From the IMG/VR virus record IMGVR_UViG_3300010430_000379, positions 1-28,098 of that record: a stretch of DNA of 28,098 nucleotides. One strand, 5' to 3'. The notes under the pieces were generated by a model. The model made no database searches. It worked only from the letters and a program-made list of their open reading frames with translations, and was not told the origin of the DNA. Made by a program: the position numbers and the translations under genes. Of this stretch, positions 1 to 5,652 are shown piece after piece. The stretch comes from a virus. Position 1 is the first letter of the stretch; each line of letters begins with the position of its first letter.

Positions 1-1
1 A

Positions 2-172
2 ACCACCGCAACGGCGGTCAGCCTCGCCAAGTGGCCGCAGTCAGCCCAAGACGCGGCCATTACCGAGTCAATGGCGCAGCAGTACCAGGGGTTATTCCCT
101 GAGAAACACGCCCCAAAAACGCGCAAAACGGACGCAACCACCAACGCAATGCGGGAGTTCGCAAATGGATAA
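2..172 (+). CDS. 3' end of a probable phage replication protein (partial)
   Basis: An open frame enters from the left edge and ends in TAA at 170-172, giving about 56 C-terminal residues. The visible part is rich in A, T, Q and K and ends in a basic tail (EKHAPKTRKT, then MREFANG). The next gene's ATG at 165 overlaps this stop by 8 bases, so the two are likely translated together. The position directly before a helicase-loader-like gene fits a replication initiator or O-like protein, but no catalytic or DNA-binding motif lies in the visible part. The function is inferred only from the neighbour. Confidence 0.55.
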   Translation, partial: TTATAVSLAKWPQSAQDAAITESMAQQYQGLFPEKHAPKTRKTDATTNAMREFANG

Positions 173-692
173 CGGCGACAAACAGGCGTTTGCCCTCGCA
201 ATGGGCGAATTACAGATGGTGACTCAGGGGGAACTGAGCAGGGAGAAGTTGGCGGCTTACTTCCATCGGCTCAGTCCGTACACGATTGAGCAGGTGCAAG
301 CGGTTTGTGCGCGACTTGGCAACCAGCCGGGGCGGGTGTTCTTTCCCGCCATAGGCGAGTTCATGGAGGCGTTGCAGGGTTCGCACAAAGGTAACGCAAA
401 GGCGGCTTGGCTTGAAATTTCGGCGCTGGCTGGAAAGTACGGCCCGTCAGGTGAATACCACGGTCGGGACAATCCGCCGAAAACAGACGACCCTGCTGCG
501 CGTCGAGCGATCGCAGCCTGCTGGTTCGACATGTGCACTCAGCCGCCGAGCGAGCAGCAATGGGTTCAGAAGCGGTTTGAGGAAGCCTACGAGACAACGG
601 CAGATGTGATGCAGCGGGAGGCGATAGGGCATGAAGGCAACGTCCTGTCGTACTCCGATTTGAAACGGTTGGCCGGGGAGCGGTTCCAATGA
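165..692 (+). CDS. G39P/DnaC-type helicase-loader-like protein
   Basis: This is a 175-residue soluble protein. Residues about 23-65 follow the pattern of small phage helicase loaders of the G39P type: a helical segment with YFHRLSPYTIEQV, then FFPAIGEFMEAL. The C-terminal half is charged and helical. In known phages such proteins bring the replicative helicase to the origin. The start ATG has a good ribosome site (GGGAG at 152-156) and overlaps the previous stop by 8 bases (ATGGATAA). The stop overlaps the next start as ATGA. Family assignment is from pattern memory only; a generic replication-accessory protein is the main alternative. Confidence 0.5.
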   Translation: MDNGDKQAFALAMGELQMVTQGELSREKLAAYFHRLSPYTIEQVQAVCARLGNQPGRVFFPAIGEFMEALQGSHKGNAKAAWLEISALAGKYGPSGEYHGRDNPPKTDDPAARRAIAACWFDMCTQPPSEQQWVQKRFEEAYETTADVMQREAIGHEGNVLSYSDLKRLAGERFQ

Positions 693-763
693 ACCCCTCA
701 TGGATCGCAGCGGGTCTGCTGTGCATAACCGGGATGCTGCTGATCGCGGGGATGTACGGGTGA
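689..763 (+). CDS. 24-residue membrane micropeptide, copy 1
   Basis: A 24-residue ORF is joined by ATGA to the helicase-loader-like gene and by GTGA to the PAPS-reductase-like gene. It begins MNPSW and is then almost wholly hydrophobic, ending LLIAGMYG, so it could be a single membrane helix. A second micropeptide at 1614-1697 ends in the same seven residues, LIAGMYG, and is also coupled through GTGA to the gene after it. Translational coupling at both ends and the protein-level match support real translation. It may be a regulator, a small membrane effector or only a coupling leader; no function can be assigned. Confidence 0.5.
   Translation: MNPSWIAAGLLCITGMLLIAGMYG
740..763 (+). repeat. 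24-bp direct repeat, left copy
   Basis: This is the 3' end of the first micropeptide gene plus its TGA. It matches 1674-1697 at 22 of 24 bases. Both mismatches are silent, and both copies end in GTACGGGTGA, providing a GTG start for the following gene. Confidence 0.8.
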
Positions 764-1617
764 GCAAACCAACGCTCTTTGTCAGCTTTAGCGGGGGTCG
801 TACCAGCGGCTATATGTGTCACTGGTTGCTTGAGAATAAGGCGAACGAGTATGACCTGCGGTTCGTTTTCGCTAACACAGGCTTGGAGCATGAGAAAACG
901 CTGGACTTCGTTGACCGCTGTGACCGCGAGTTCGGGCTGAACCTGGCATGGCTTGAGGCAGTTGTGAACACGGAACACGGCAAGGGCATCCGACACAAGG
1001 TCGTTACCTATGAAACGGCCAGCAGGAATGGGGAGCCATTTGAGAGGGTGGTGCGCAAGTACGGGGTCACAAACGCAGACTACCCGCACTGCACCCGCGA
1101 CCTCAAATTGTTGCCGATGTTCGATTGGATGCGAACTATGGGATTTTCGCCCAATCACAAAAAGGCCATAGGCATACGGGCCGATGAAATTGATCGCATG
1201 AGCGACAAGGCTTCGGAAACGGGGTTGATTTATCCGCTCATTGAGTGGACGCAAGTCACTAAAGCAGACGTTCGCCACTGGTGGGCGGGCCAGCCTTTCG
1301 ATCTTGAACTGTCTGAACACTTGGGAAATTGCGTTACCTGTTGGAAAAAGTCAGACCGAAAGCTATGGACGATTGCGAAACATGAGCCAGAACGGTTTGA
1401 GTTTATGGACAGGATGGAAAGGGAATTTGGTCATGCGGGGGCTGGCGATGCAAAGAGGGTTTTTTTTCGTAGATACCGCACGGCGCAGGACATTTTGCGC
1501 GAAGCCCGCGAGGGCAAATTTAAGGAGTACCGCGACACTATGCCAGAACTTCAGCAGAGGTTATTCGACCCGGTGGATTTAGAAGCCGATTGTGGCGCGG
1601 GCTGCGAAATCGGATGA
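760..1617 (+). CDS. PAPS reductase-like PP-loop enzyme
   Basis: The GTG at 760 gives a 285-residue protein and overlaps the micropeptide stop as GTGA. This is preferred to the in-frame ATG at 700, which would run through the micropeptide. Residues 11-17 (SGGRTSG) are the PP-loop of the adenine nucleotide alpha-hydrolase superfamily, followed by VFANTGLEHEKTLDF and HCTRDLK (C111), as in PAPS reductase-like phage proteins and DndC relatives. Further cysteines occur as CxxC (191-194) and CGAGC (278-282), possibly binding a metal or Fe-S cluster. Known relatives reduce PAPS or carry out ATP-dependent sulfur chemistry; the substrate here is unknown. No dnd partners are visible. Confidence 0.75.
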   Translation: MSKPTLFVSFSGGRTSGYMCHWLLENKANEYDLRFVFANTGLEHEKTLDFVDRCDREFGLNLAWLEAVVNTEHGKGIRHKVVTYETASRNGEPFERVVRKYGVTNADYPHCTRDLKLLPMFDWMRTMGFSPNHKKAIGIRADEIDRMSDKASETGLIYPLIEWTQVTKADVRHWWAGQPFDLELSEHLGNCVTCWKKSDRKLWTIAKHEPERFEFMDRMEREFGHAGAGDAKRVFFRRYRTAQDILREAREGKFKEYRDTMPELQQRLFDPVDLEADCGAGCEIG

Positions 1618-1697
1618 AGAAGGCGCTGGCAATTTACGTTGTTCTGCTGACATTCGCGGCAGTGTCGGGCGCACTCATCGCGGGCATGTACGGGTGA
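1614..1697 (+). CDS. 27-residue membrane micropeptide, copy 2
   Basis: This 27-residue ORF overlaps the PAPS-reductase-like stop as ATGA. It starts MKKALAIYVVLL and continues as one hydrophobic stretch ending LIAGMYG, so it resembles a lone signal-anchor helix. Its last eight codons, stop included, differ from those of the 689-763 micropeptide only at two third positions (CTG/CTC and GGG/GGC), both silent. The rest of the two peptides is only loosely similar. The next gene starts within GTGA at its stop. Role unknown. Confidence 0.5.
   Translation: MKKALAIYVVLLTFAAVSGALIAGMYG
1674..1697 (+). repeat. 24-bp direct repeat, right copy
   Basis: Partner of 740-763 (22 of 24 bases identical). It ends the second micropeptide gene and supplies the GTG start of the gene at 1694. 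Confidence 0.8.
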
Positions 1698-1936
1698 AAG
1701 TCCACTACCGCTACAAATGGACGGAAGGCCGCTGGCGGGTGGTTGGGCTATTTGATGCAGAACAGGCACGGCATCGGAGGTGGCAGCGAGGATATGACGT
1801 GATTCGCGGCATTCAGTTTTCGCGGCGCGACGCACTCCACCTCCCGGCTAATTGGATGCAGCAACAGAACGACGCGGCGAACCGGGCGATTGCAGAAAGC
1901 GTTTGGTGGGCATGGAAAGTAGGGCGATTCGTGTGA
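1694..1936 (+). CDS. small basic hypothetical protein
   Basis: GTG at 1694 overlaps the second micropeptide stop as GTGA and gives 80 residues. An upstream in-frame start at 1592 would read through the preceding genes and is rejected. The protein is rich in Arg, Trp and Gln (WTEGRWRVVGLF, WWAWKVGRFV), suggesting a small nucleic-acid or protein-binding fold, but no family is recognised. It is followed with no gap by the ATG of the next gene. It belongs to a run of small early ORFs. Confidence 0.6.
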   Translation: MKVHYRYKWTEGRWRVVGLFDAEQARHRRWQRGYDVIRGIQFSRRDALHLPANWMQQQNDAANRAIAESVWWAWKVGRFV

Positions 1937-2122
1937 ATGAATACCGCCGACATATCTTATTTGGTATGGCGCGAACCCGACAAGCTCAAGGGTGCGCGTC
2001 TGGTGCTACCGCACAGGTCGAACCGGGGGATTGTGAGGTCGTGGGAGCTTTATCACCGCGACTGTTGGGAAACGTACACGGACAAACTGATAGCGCAGGG
2101 ACGCGCTAAGGAGGCGACATGA
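1937..2122 (+). CDS. small hypothetical protein (61 aa)
   Basis: The ATG directly follows the previous TGA, and the stop overlaps the next start as ATGA. The 61-residue product is charged, with YLVWREPDKLKGARLVLPHR followed by an amphipathic YHRDCWETYTDKLIAQGRAKE segment. No membrane segment or known motif was seen. Tight coupling on both sides is the main evidence that it is real. Confidence 0.6.
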   Translation: MNTADISYLVWREPDKLKGARLVLPHRSNRGIVRSWELYHRDCWETYTDKLIAQGRAKEAT

Positions 2123-2322
2123 GTAACGACAAGCCGCTGTCGGAGCATTTGAAAGACTTAGAAGCGTGGCTCTCGGAGCGCGGCCTTTCGATGGATGTCG
2201 AAAGTGACCCGTATGACGGTTATCACTGGTATTTGCACCGGGGATTACCGTGGAGGCCAAGCGAGAGCATCTCGATCTACGGTTATATAGGTCACGCGGG
2301 GAGCCGACATGAAACAGACTGA
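2119..2322 (+). CDS. small hypothetical protein (67 aa)
   Basis: The start lies in an ATGA overlap with the previous gene, preceded by AAGGAGG (2108-2114), a strong ribosome site. The 67 residues begin with an acidic helix (LSEHLKDLEAWLSERGLSMDV) followed by an aromatic, probably beta, section (YHWYLHRGLPWR, ISIYGYIGH). No family is recognised. The next gene starts 14 bases before its stop. Confidence 0.65.
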   Translation: MSNDKPLSEHLKDLEAWLSERGLSMDVESDPYDGYHWYLHRGLPWRPSESISIYGYIGHAGSRHETD

Positions 2323-2515
2323 GCGAGTGTTGCGCCATATGCAACAGGTAGGCCCGATCACGGCGATGGATGCTGTGCGTGAGTACGGAATCATGCGGCT
2401 GGCGGCGAGGATTTACGACCTTCGTCGGCAGGGTTATCAAATCGTCAGCGATGATGATTCCGGCGCTAATCGTGAAGGCAAGTCGGCAAATTGGACGAGT
2501 TACAGGCTGGCATGA
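2309..2515 (+). CDS. HTH_39-like winged-helix DNA-binding protein
   Basis: The 68-residue protein matches the small phage helix-turn-helix pattern of Pfam HTH_39: an N-terminal helix (TERVLRHMQQVGPIT), then AMDAVREYGIMRLAARIYDLRRQGYQI, followed by a short beta wing. Proteins of this type are common in early phage operons and are presumed to bind DNA; their targets are mostly unknown. The start overlaps the previous gene by 14 bases, and the stop overlaps the next likely start as ATGA. A local regulator role is inferred. Confidence 0.7.
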   Translation: MKQTERVLRHMQQVGPITAMDAVREYGIMRLAARIYDLRRQGYQIVSDDDSGANREGKSANWTSYRLA

Positions 2516-2895
2516 TCCCCGAAGCGAAAGTAGAGGCAGGCGAGCCGCAAGCGAAAACGTGGCGCATGACGCTTGAGGATGTAGAGCCGCAAATTCCGCT
2601 GTGCCTTGACTTCATCCGTGACAACGCGGGCGAGCTTGGCCGACTGCGGGGGCTTTGCATTGCCTTGCAGGAAAAGAAAAAGACTGTCAGGGCGCAGGAG
2701 TTCTTGAAGGCGACCGGAACGGTTGCCGAGCGCACGGCAGAGGCAGAGGCGAGCGAGGCATATCAGGCGGTCACAAAGGAAATCGAGGACGCCGAAGCGG
2801 AATACAGAACCCTGTCTGTCCTGATTAGCGTCAGGGAAGCGAAGGTAGAAGTGTGGCGCAGCCTTAACAGCAGGGCGAACAGGGGGCATGTGTGA
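2512..2895 (+). CDS. coiled-coil hypothetical protein
   Basis: ATG at 2512 forms ATGA with the preceding stop and gives 127 residues. An ATG at 2491 in the same frame would overlap the HTH gene by 25 bases and is less likely. The protein is highly charged and predicted helical, with an Ala/Glu/Lys-rich segment at about residues 60-110. It has no obvious catalytic motif. Its place between the HTH and HNH genes suggests a recombination or replication accessory, but this is inference. Confidence 0.6.
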   Translation: MIPEAKVEAGEPQAKTWRMTLEDVEPQIPLCLDFIRDNAGELGRLRGLCIALQEKKKTVRAQEFLKATGTVAERTAEAEASEAYQAVTKEIEDAEAEYRTLSVLISVREAKVEVWRSLNSRANRGHV

Positions 2896-3398
2896 GCAGT
2901 CACGCCTGGGCATGGGAGCCGCAGCGGGTTCGCAACCCCCGTAGCACTAAGGCAGCGAAGGCGGAAGCAGACCGCGCTACCTCAATAGCCATACGAGAGG
3001 GCGCAGACTGGTCGTGCCAGTTCGTCACGAATTTCGATACTGGGGAACGCTGCGGGCATTGTTTCCCGCCGCCCACAAAGCAGCTCCAGTGCAGCCATAT
3101 ACAAGGGCGTGGCAATACAGCAACGCGGTTCCGAGTGAGCAATATGCTGGCCTTGTGCGCGCATCATCATGCGTGGATAGAAATCCGCCCGCTAAGCCAT
3201 CGCTTGCTTGCCGAGCATTATCTGGGCGAAGAAGCGACGGACGAATTGGAGCGGCTCAGCCATACGGTAGCGCGCTACAGGAAGGCCGATTACATGGCGA
3301 TAGCCGACCACATGTGGGCAGAGTTTGACCGGATACGGGCGCTCCGCGCAGCGGGGCATCGGGGATATATACAGCCGGAGGATTGGGATGCGGGTTAA
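2892..3398 (+). CDS. HNH nuclease, NinG/Rap-like
   Basis: GTG at 2892 overlaps the previous stop as GTGA; the product has 168 residues. A metal-binding core is visible: C42, C54, C57, then QCSH (C67, H69), an Asn at 84 and CAHHHAW (C89, H91-H93). This C/H pattern with QCSHIQGRGN resembles the lambda NinG (Rap) and HNH endonuclease group, which cut branched recombination intermediates or act in packaging. Its place just before the late-regulator region matches the nin region of lambdoid phages. Holliday-junction resolution is possible but not shown. Confidence 0.65.
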   Translation: MSSHAWAWEPQRVRNPRSTKAAKAEADRATSIAIREGADWSCQFVTNFDTGERCGHCFPPPTKQLQCSHIQGRGNTATRFRVSNMLALCAHHHAWIEIRPLSHRLLAEHYLGEEATDELERLSHTVARYRKADYMAIADHMWAEFDRIRALRAAGHRGYIQPEDWDAG

Positions 3399-3825
3399 CT
3401 ATCAGACGAAGAAGGACAAGATGGGGCGAACGCTGTACCTGATTGACGGGAAATACATGTCAAAGACGGAGGCGGGCAAGCGTTACAACATCGCACGGCA
3501 TACGGTGGCGACACGGATAGAGCTTGGATTACCGCTTTGGGTGCGGAAAACCGATGTGTACGTGGAGGCGGGGCCGCTGGCGGGTCAATGGTTGCCGAGA
3601 GTCGAGATAGAGCGTTTTTATGACAGATCGAACAACTGGGTGGATTACCGCACAAAGATCGTTGACGGAATCGCGGTGTTCAATCCCGGCGAGATAACGG
3701 CAGACCGCCGCACGAAGGCATATCAGCGGCTGAACGAGCAGGCAAGGGTCAGCGAGTCGAGCGAGACCTTGGTTAAGGCGAATCTAGCGGCAGCGAAGCA
3801 AGGGCCGATGGCAGCGTGGAGATAG
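3388..3825 (+). CDS. HTH-containing hypothetical protein
   Basis: ATG at 3388 has a strong ribosome site (GGAGGA at 3377-3382, five-base spacer) and overlaps the HNH stop by 11 bases. This is better than the in-frame ATG at 3325. The 145-residue protein begins basic. Residues about 24-46 (MSKTEAGKRYNIARHTVATR) form a helix-turn-helix-like segment similar to NUMOD1-type DNA-binding motifs. The rest is mixed and charged. It may bind DNA together with the neighbouring nuclease or the late regulator; no closer family is recognised. Confidence 0.6.
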   Translation: MRVNYQTKKDKMGRTLYLIDGKYMSKTEAGKRYNIARHTVATRIELGLPLWVRKTDVYVEAGPLAGQWLPRVEIERFYDRSNNWVDYRTKIVDGIAVFNPGEITADRRTKAYQRLNEQARVSESSETLVKANLAAAKQGPMAAWR

Positions 3826-3827
3826 GC

Positions 3828-4229
3828 GTGGATAGCGATATTCTCAAGCACTATGAACGCGAGTGTGACAGATGGGGTGTTCATATGCGCCGATGTGAAA
3901 CTGGATTTTCAAGCACCAACACGCTGGCCCGGATACGTGACGAGAGGCATGGAGCATCACATGGCGATTTTGGCCCCACGGTGCCGATTCGGGGGATGCC
4001 GAAAGATCTTCACTATGTCCACCAGGTCTATCTGCGGCTGCGCGACCAGCGGAGCAGTTTGGCGAACGTGATGCGGGTGTGTTTCGCGGTGGGTGACACG
4101 AAAAGCCGCGACCAGAAGGCCGAAGCGTTGGGCATGAGCAAAACGCAAATGTATGCAGAGCGCCGGGTGATATTGAATATGGTTGCCGTTAATTGTCCGG
4201 ACAAAGATTGCGGACAAAACCCACCATGA
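3828..4229 (+). CDS. possible Q-like late-gene antiterminator/regulator
   Basis: The likely start is GTG 3828, with GGAG at 3818-3821; GTG 3816 is possible but lacks a site. The 133-residue product has a C-terminal helix-turn-helix (about 95-116, RDQKAEALGMSKTQMYAERR) like those in phage antitermination Q and RinA/ArpU-type late regulators, and its length fits. It is the last gene before a non-coding control region with palindromes and a terminator, and everything downstream is structural. The role rests on position and HTH, not on a clear family match. It could instead be a repressor-like HTH protein. Confidence 0.45.
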   Translation: MDSDILKHYERECDRWGVHMRRCETGFSSTNTLARIRDERHGASHGDFGPTVPIRGMPKDLHYVHQVYLRLRDQRSSLANVMRVCFAVGDTKSRDQKAEALGMSKTQMYAERRVILNMVAVNCPDKDCGQNPP

Positions 4230-4257
4230 TATGCCATGACTTGTTACACTTGAAGTG
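4193..4257 (+). promoter_or_regulatory. palindromic control region, candidate late promoter/operator
   Basis: The perfect 12-base palindrome TTGTCCGGACAA lies at 4193-4204, with an extra half-site GGACAA at 4212-4217. An 11-base palindrome, CACTTGAAGTG, lies at 4247-4257. Possible core elements are TTGCGG (4208-4213) with TATGCC 16 bases on, or a TGTTACACT extended -10 (4243-4250); none is strong. The terminator is 18 bases further. The layout resembles a Q-type late promoter followed by an early terminator, but promoter activity is unproven. Confidence 0.35.
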
Positions 4258-4274
4258 CAGAACGAACTGACGAT

Positions 4275-4297
4275 GCCGCCTCCGGGGCGGCTTTTTT
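4275..4297 (+). terminator. Rho-independent terminator
   Basis: GCCGCC (4275-4280) pairs with GGCGGC (4286-4291) around a five-base loop and is followed by six T (4292-4297). It separates the early genes from the spike cassette and may be the read-through point for the Q-like protein. Confidence 0.85.
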
Positions 4298-4339
4298 GTG
4301 CGCGGGAAAAGCGTTAAGTGTCTGAAATATATAGCAAAG

Positions 4340-4426
4340 ATGAGGAAATACACCGTTATTCGCCAGCCGAAGTGGCAGCACTTGTGTCGGCTGATGATTG
4401 GTGTGGGAACAAGACTCGATGGATGA
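4340..4426 (+). CDS. 28-residue basic peptide gene upstream of fibre adaptor
   Basis: ATG at 4340 opens a 28-residue ORF (begins MRKYTVIRQPKW, ends GVGTRLDG). Its stop overlaps the adaptor start as ATGGATGA, the same kind of 8-base overlap as at 165, 4930 and 14306. Third codon positions are mostly G or C like the neighbours, unlike the competing frame from GTG 4318. It may be a translational leader for the spike cassette or a small protein; there is no recognisable family. Confidence 0.4.
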   Translation: MRKYTVIRQPKWQHLCRLMIGVGTRLDG

Positions 4427-4937
4427 CTACGGAACCGAAATCCCGTACTGCATACCCGAGCGGGAAAAGCGGGCCGGTGAGAGTCGGGACTTCACTATCC
4501 CCTGGGCGGTCTTGCTCAACGGCGACACCATTGCTGCGTCCAGCTGGACTGCGGCTGATCTCACCATAGAGGATTCGTCCAGCACTGACAGCACAACGAC
4601 GGTTCGACTATCTGGCGGCGAAGGTGGCCGCACTTACAAGGTTTACAACACGATCACCACGGCGAGCGGCTACGTTTATCGCCGGGTGTTCGTTCTGGCT
4701 GTAACCGGGAAGGTTACGGCGCCAATCACAGTGCCTGACCCCTCCCCGGGCGTGGGCAACGTCCTGCTCTTTGGTGACGGGGATTATGTGCTGTTTGGCT
4801 CTCAGGACTTCTTCGGACTTGGTGGCGGTGCGCCATCTGACGATGAGGTCACAACCCCTGCAAATGCTTTCAAGCTCGGTTCCGGCGACCACTTCCTGCT
4901 GGGCTCGGGCGATTATTTGGTAACAGCGAATGGCTGA
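4419..4937 (+). CDS. Gp77-like phage fibre-tail adaptor, copy 1
   Basis: ATG at 4419 gives 172 residues; TTG 4398 is an alternative. Residues about 23-100 form an Ig-like beta domain with the signature WAVLLNGDTIAASSWT, then TTVRLSGGEGG, YKVYNTITTASG and a final beta strand, matching the Gp77 fibre-tail adaptor group. These small proteins link fibres or spikes to the virion. The C-terminal 60 residues carry glycine-rich repeats of the form GxGDYxLFGS/GSGDHFLLGS, absent from the second copy at 10387. The next fibre gene overlaps by 8 bases (ATGGCTGA). Confidence 0.65.
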   Translation: MDDYGTEIPYCIPEREKRAGESRDFTIPWAVLLNGDTIAASSWTAADLTIEDSSSTDSTTTVRLSGGEGGRTYKVYNTITTASGYVYRRVFVLAVTGKVTAPITVPDPSPGVGNVLLFGDGDYVLFGSQDFFGLGGGAPSDDEVTTPANAFKLGSGDHFLLGSGDYLVTANG

Positions 4938-5652
4938 GAAAAATCTTTCACAGGTATCTGGTACACGAACGCGCTCCAGCGTAGTTGGCACGGATTGGAT
5001 CTATCTGCTGTCGTCCGGTCTGGTTGACTACAAGATGACCGCTACCGAGTTCTTCACCCTGACGGGTGATGTGACTGCGGGCATCGACGGGGTTACGACG
5101 ATTGGCGCCGGCAAGGTGCTGACAGCGAACGTGGCTGACGATAACGTCACGTTCGCAAAAATCCAGAATATCGACACTGACCATATTCTGTGCCGCTCGA
5201 CATCTGGCACGGGTGATGTCGAGGCGAAGAAGATTTCGGAGCTAGACGCCCACTCGCCGGTCGTTAGTACGACGCTGATTCCTGGTGAGACAGCAGCGGG
5301 CAATCTGGTTCATATGACCGCTGCCGATTTATTGGCGCTGGCGTCAAGTACCGCCCGCACGGTAAATGCGCAGACGGGCACGACCTATACGGTGCAGGAG
5401 TCTGATGTTGGCAACATTGTCACGCTGGACAATGCCGCCGCGATAACGGTGACGGTTCCGGATGTGATTGGTGAGGGTGAGTTTGTTGACTTCAAGCAGT
5501 TGGGCGCGGGGCAGGTTACGTTTGTTGGGTCAGGCTACACCATCAACACGCCGGAAACTCTCAAGATCGAGAAGCAGTATGCACCTGCGCGCATTGAGGG
5601 TCTTGGCTCCAGCGCCGGCATTCTTTCCGGTCAGTTAGAACTCGCGCCCTAA
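4930..5652 (+). CDS. tail fibre / minor structural protein
   Basis: A 240-residue protein, starting 8 bases inside the previous gene. The N-terminal half has short fibre-like units (TIGAGKVLTANVADDNVTFAKI) typical of trimeric fibre shafts. Residues about 142-238 form a beta domain widespread in phage structural proteins, with TGTTYTVQESDVGNIVTLDN, AAITVTVP and GAGQVTFVGSG. It probably joins the adaptor to the large spike encoded next, whose ATG shares TAATG with this stop. It has no enzymatic motif. Confidence 0.65.
   Translation: MAEKNLSQVSGTRTRSSVVGTDWIYLLSSGLVDYKMTATEFFTLTGDVTAGIDGVTTIGAGKVLTANVADDNVTFAKIQNIDTDHILCRSTSGTGDVEAKKISELDAHSPVVSTTLIPGETAAGNLVHMTAADLLALASSTARTVNAQTGTTYTVQESDVGNIVTLDNAAAITVTVPDVIGEGEFVDFKQLGAGQVTFVGSGYTINTPETLKIEKQYAPARIEGLGSSAGILSGQLELAP

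Noticed and set aside
361-1320. Long minus-strand open frame (319 residues)
   Set aside because: It lies opposite the helicase-loader-like and PAPS-reductase-like genes, both well supported by motifs. Its protein is Arg/Pro/Ser-rich without a recognisable domain, as expected of an antisense shadow.
2006-2440. Minus-strand 144-residue open frame
   Set aside because: It is antisense to three tightly coupled small + genes, one of them a recognisable HTH protein. It has no domain or ribosome site.
4318-4569. Alternative 83-residue + frame from GTG 4318
   Set aside because: Its second half overlaps the adaptor gene out of frame, with low-complexity Ser/Pro/Arg content. The 4340 frame has better third-position G/C and a start/stop overlap with the adaptor.
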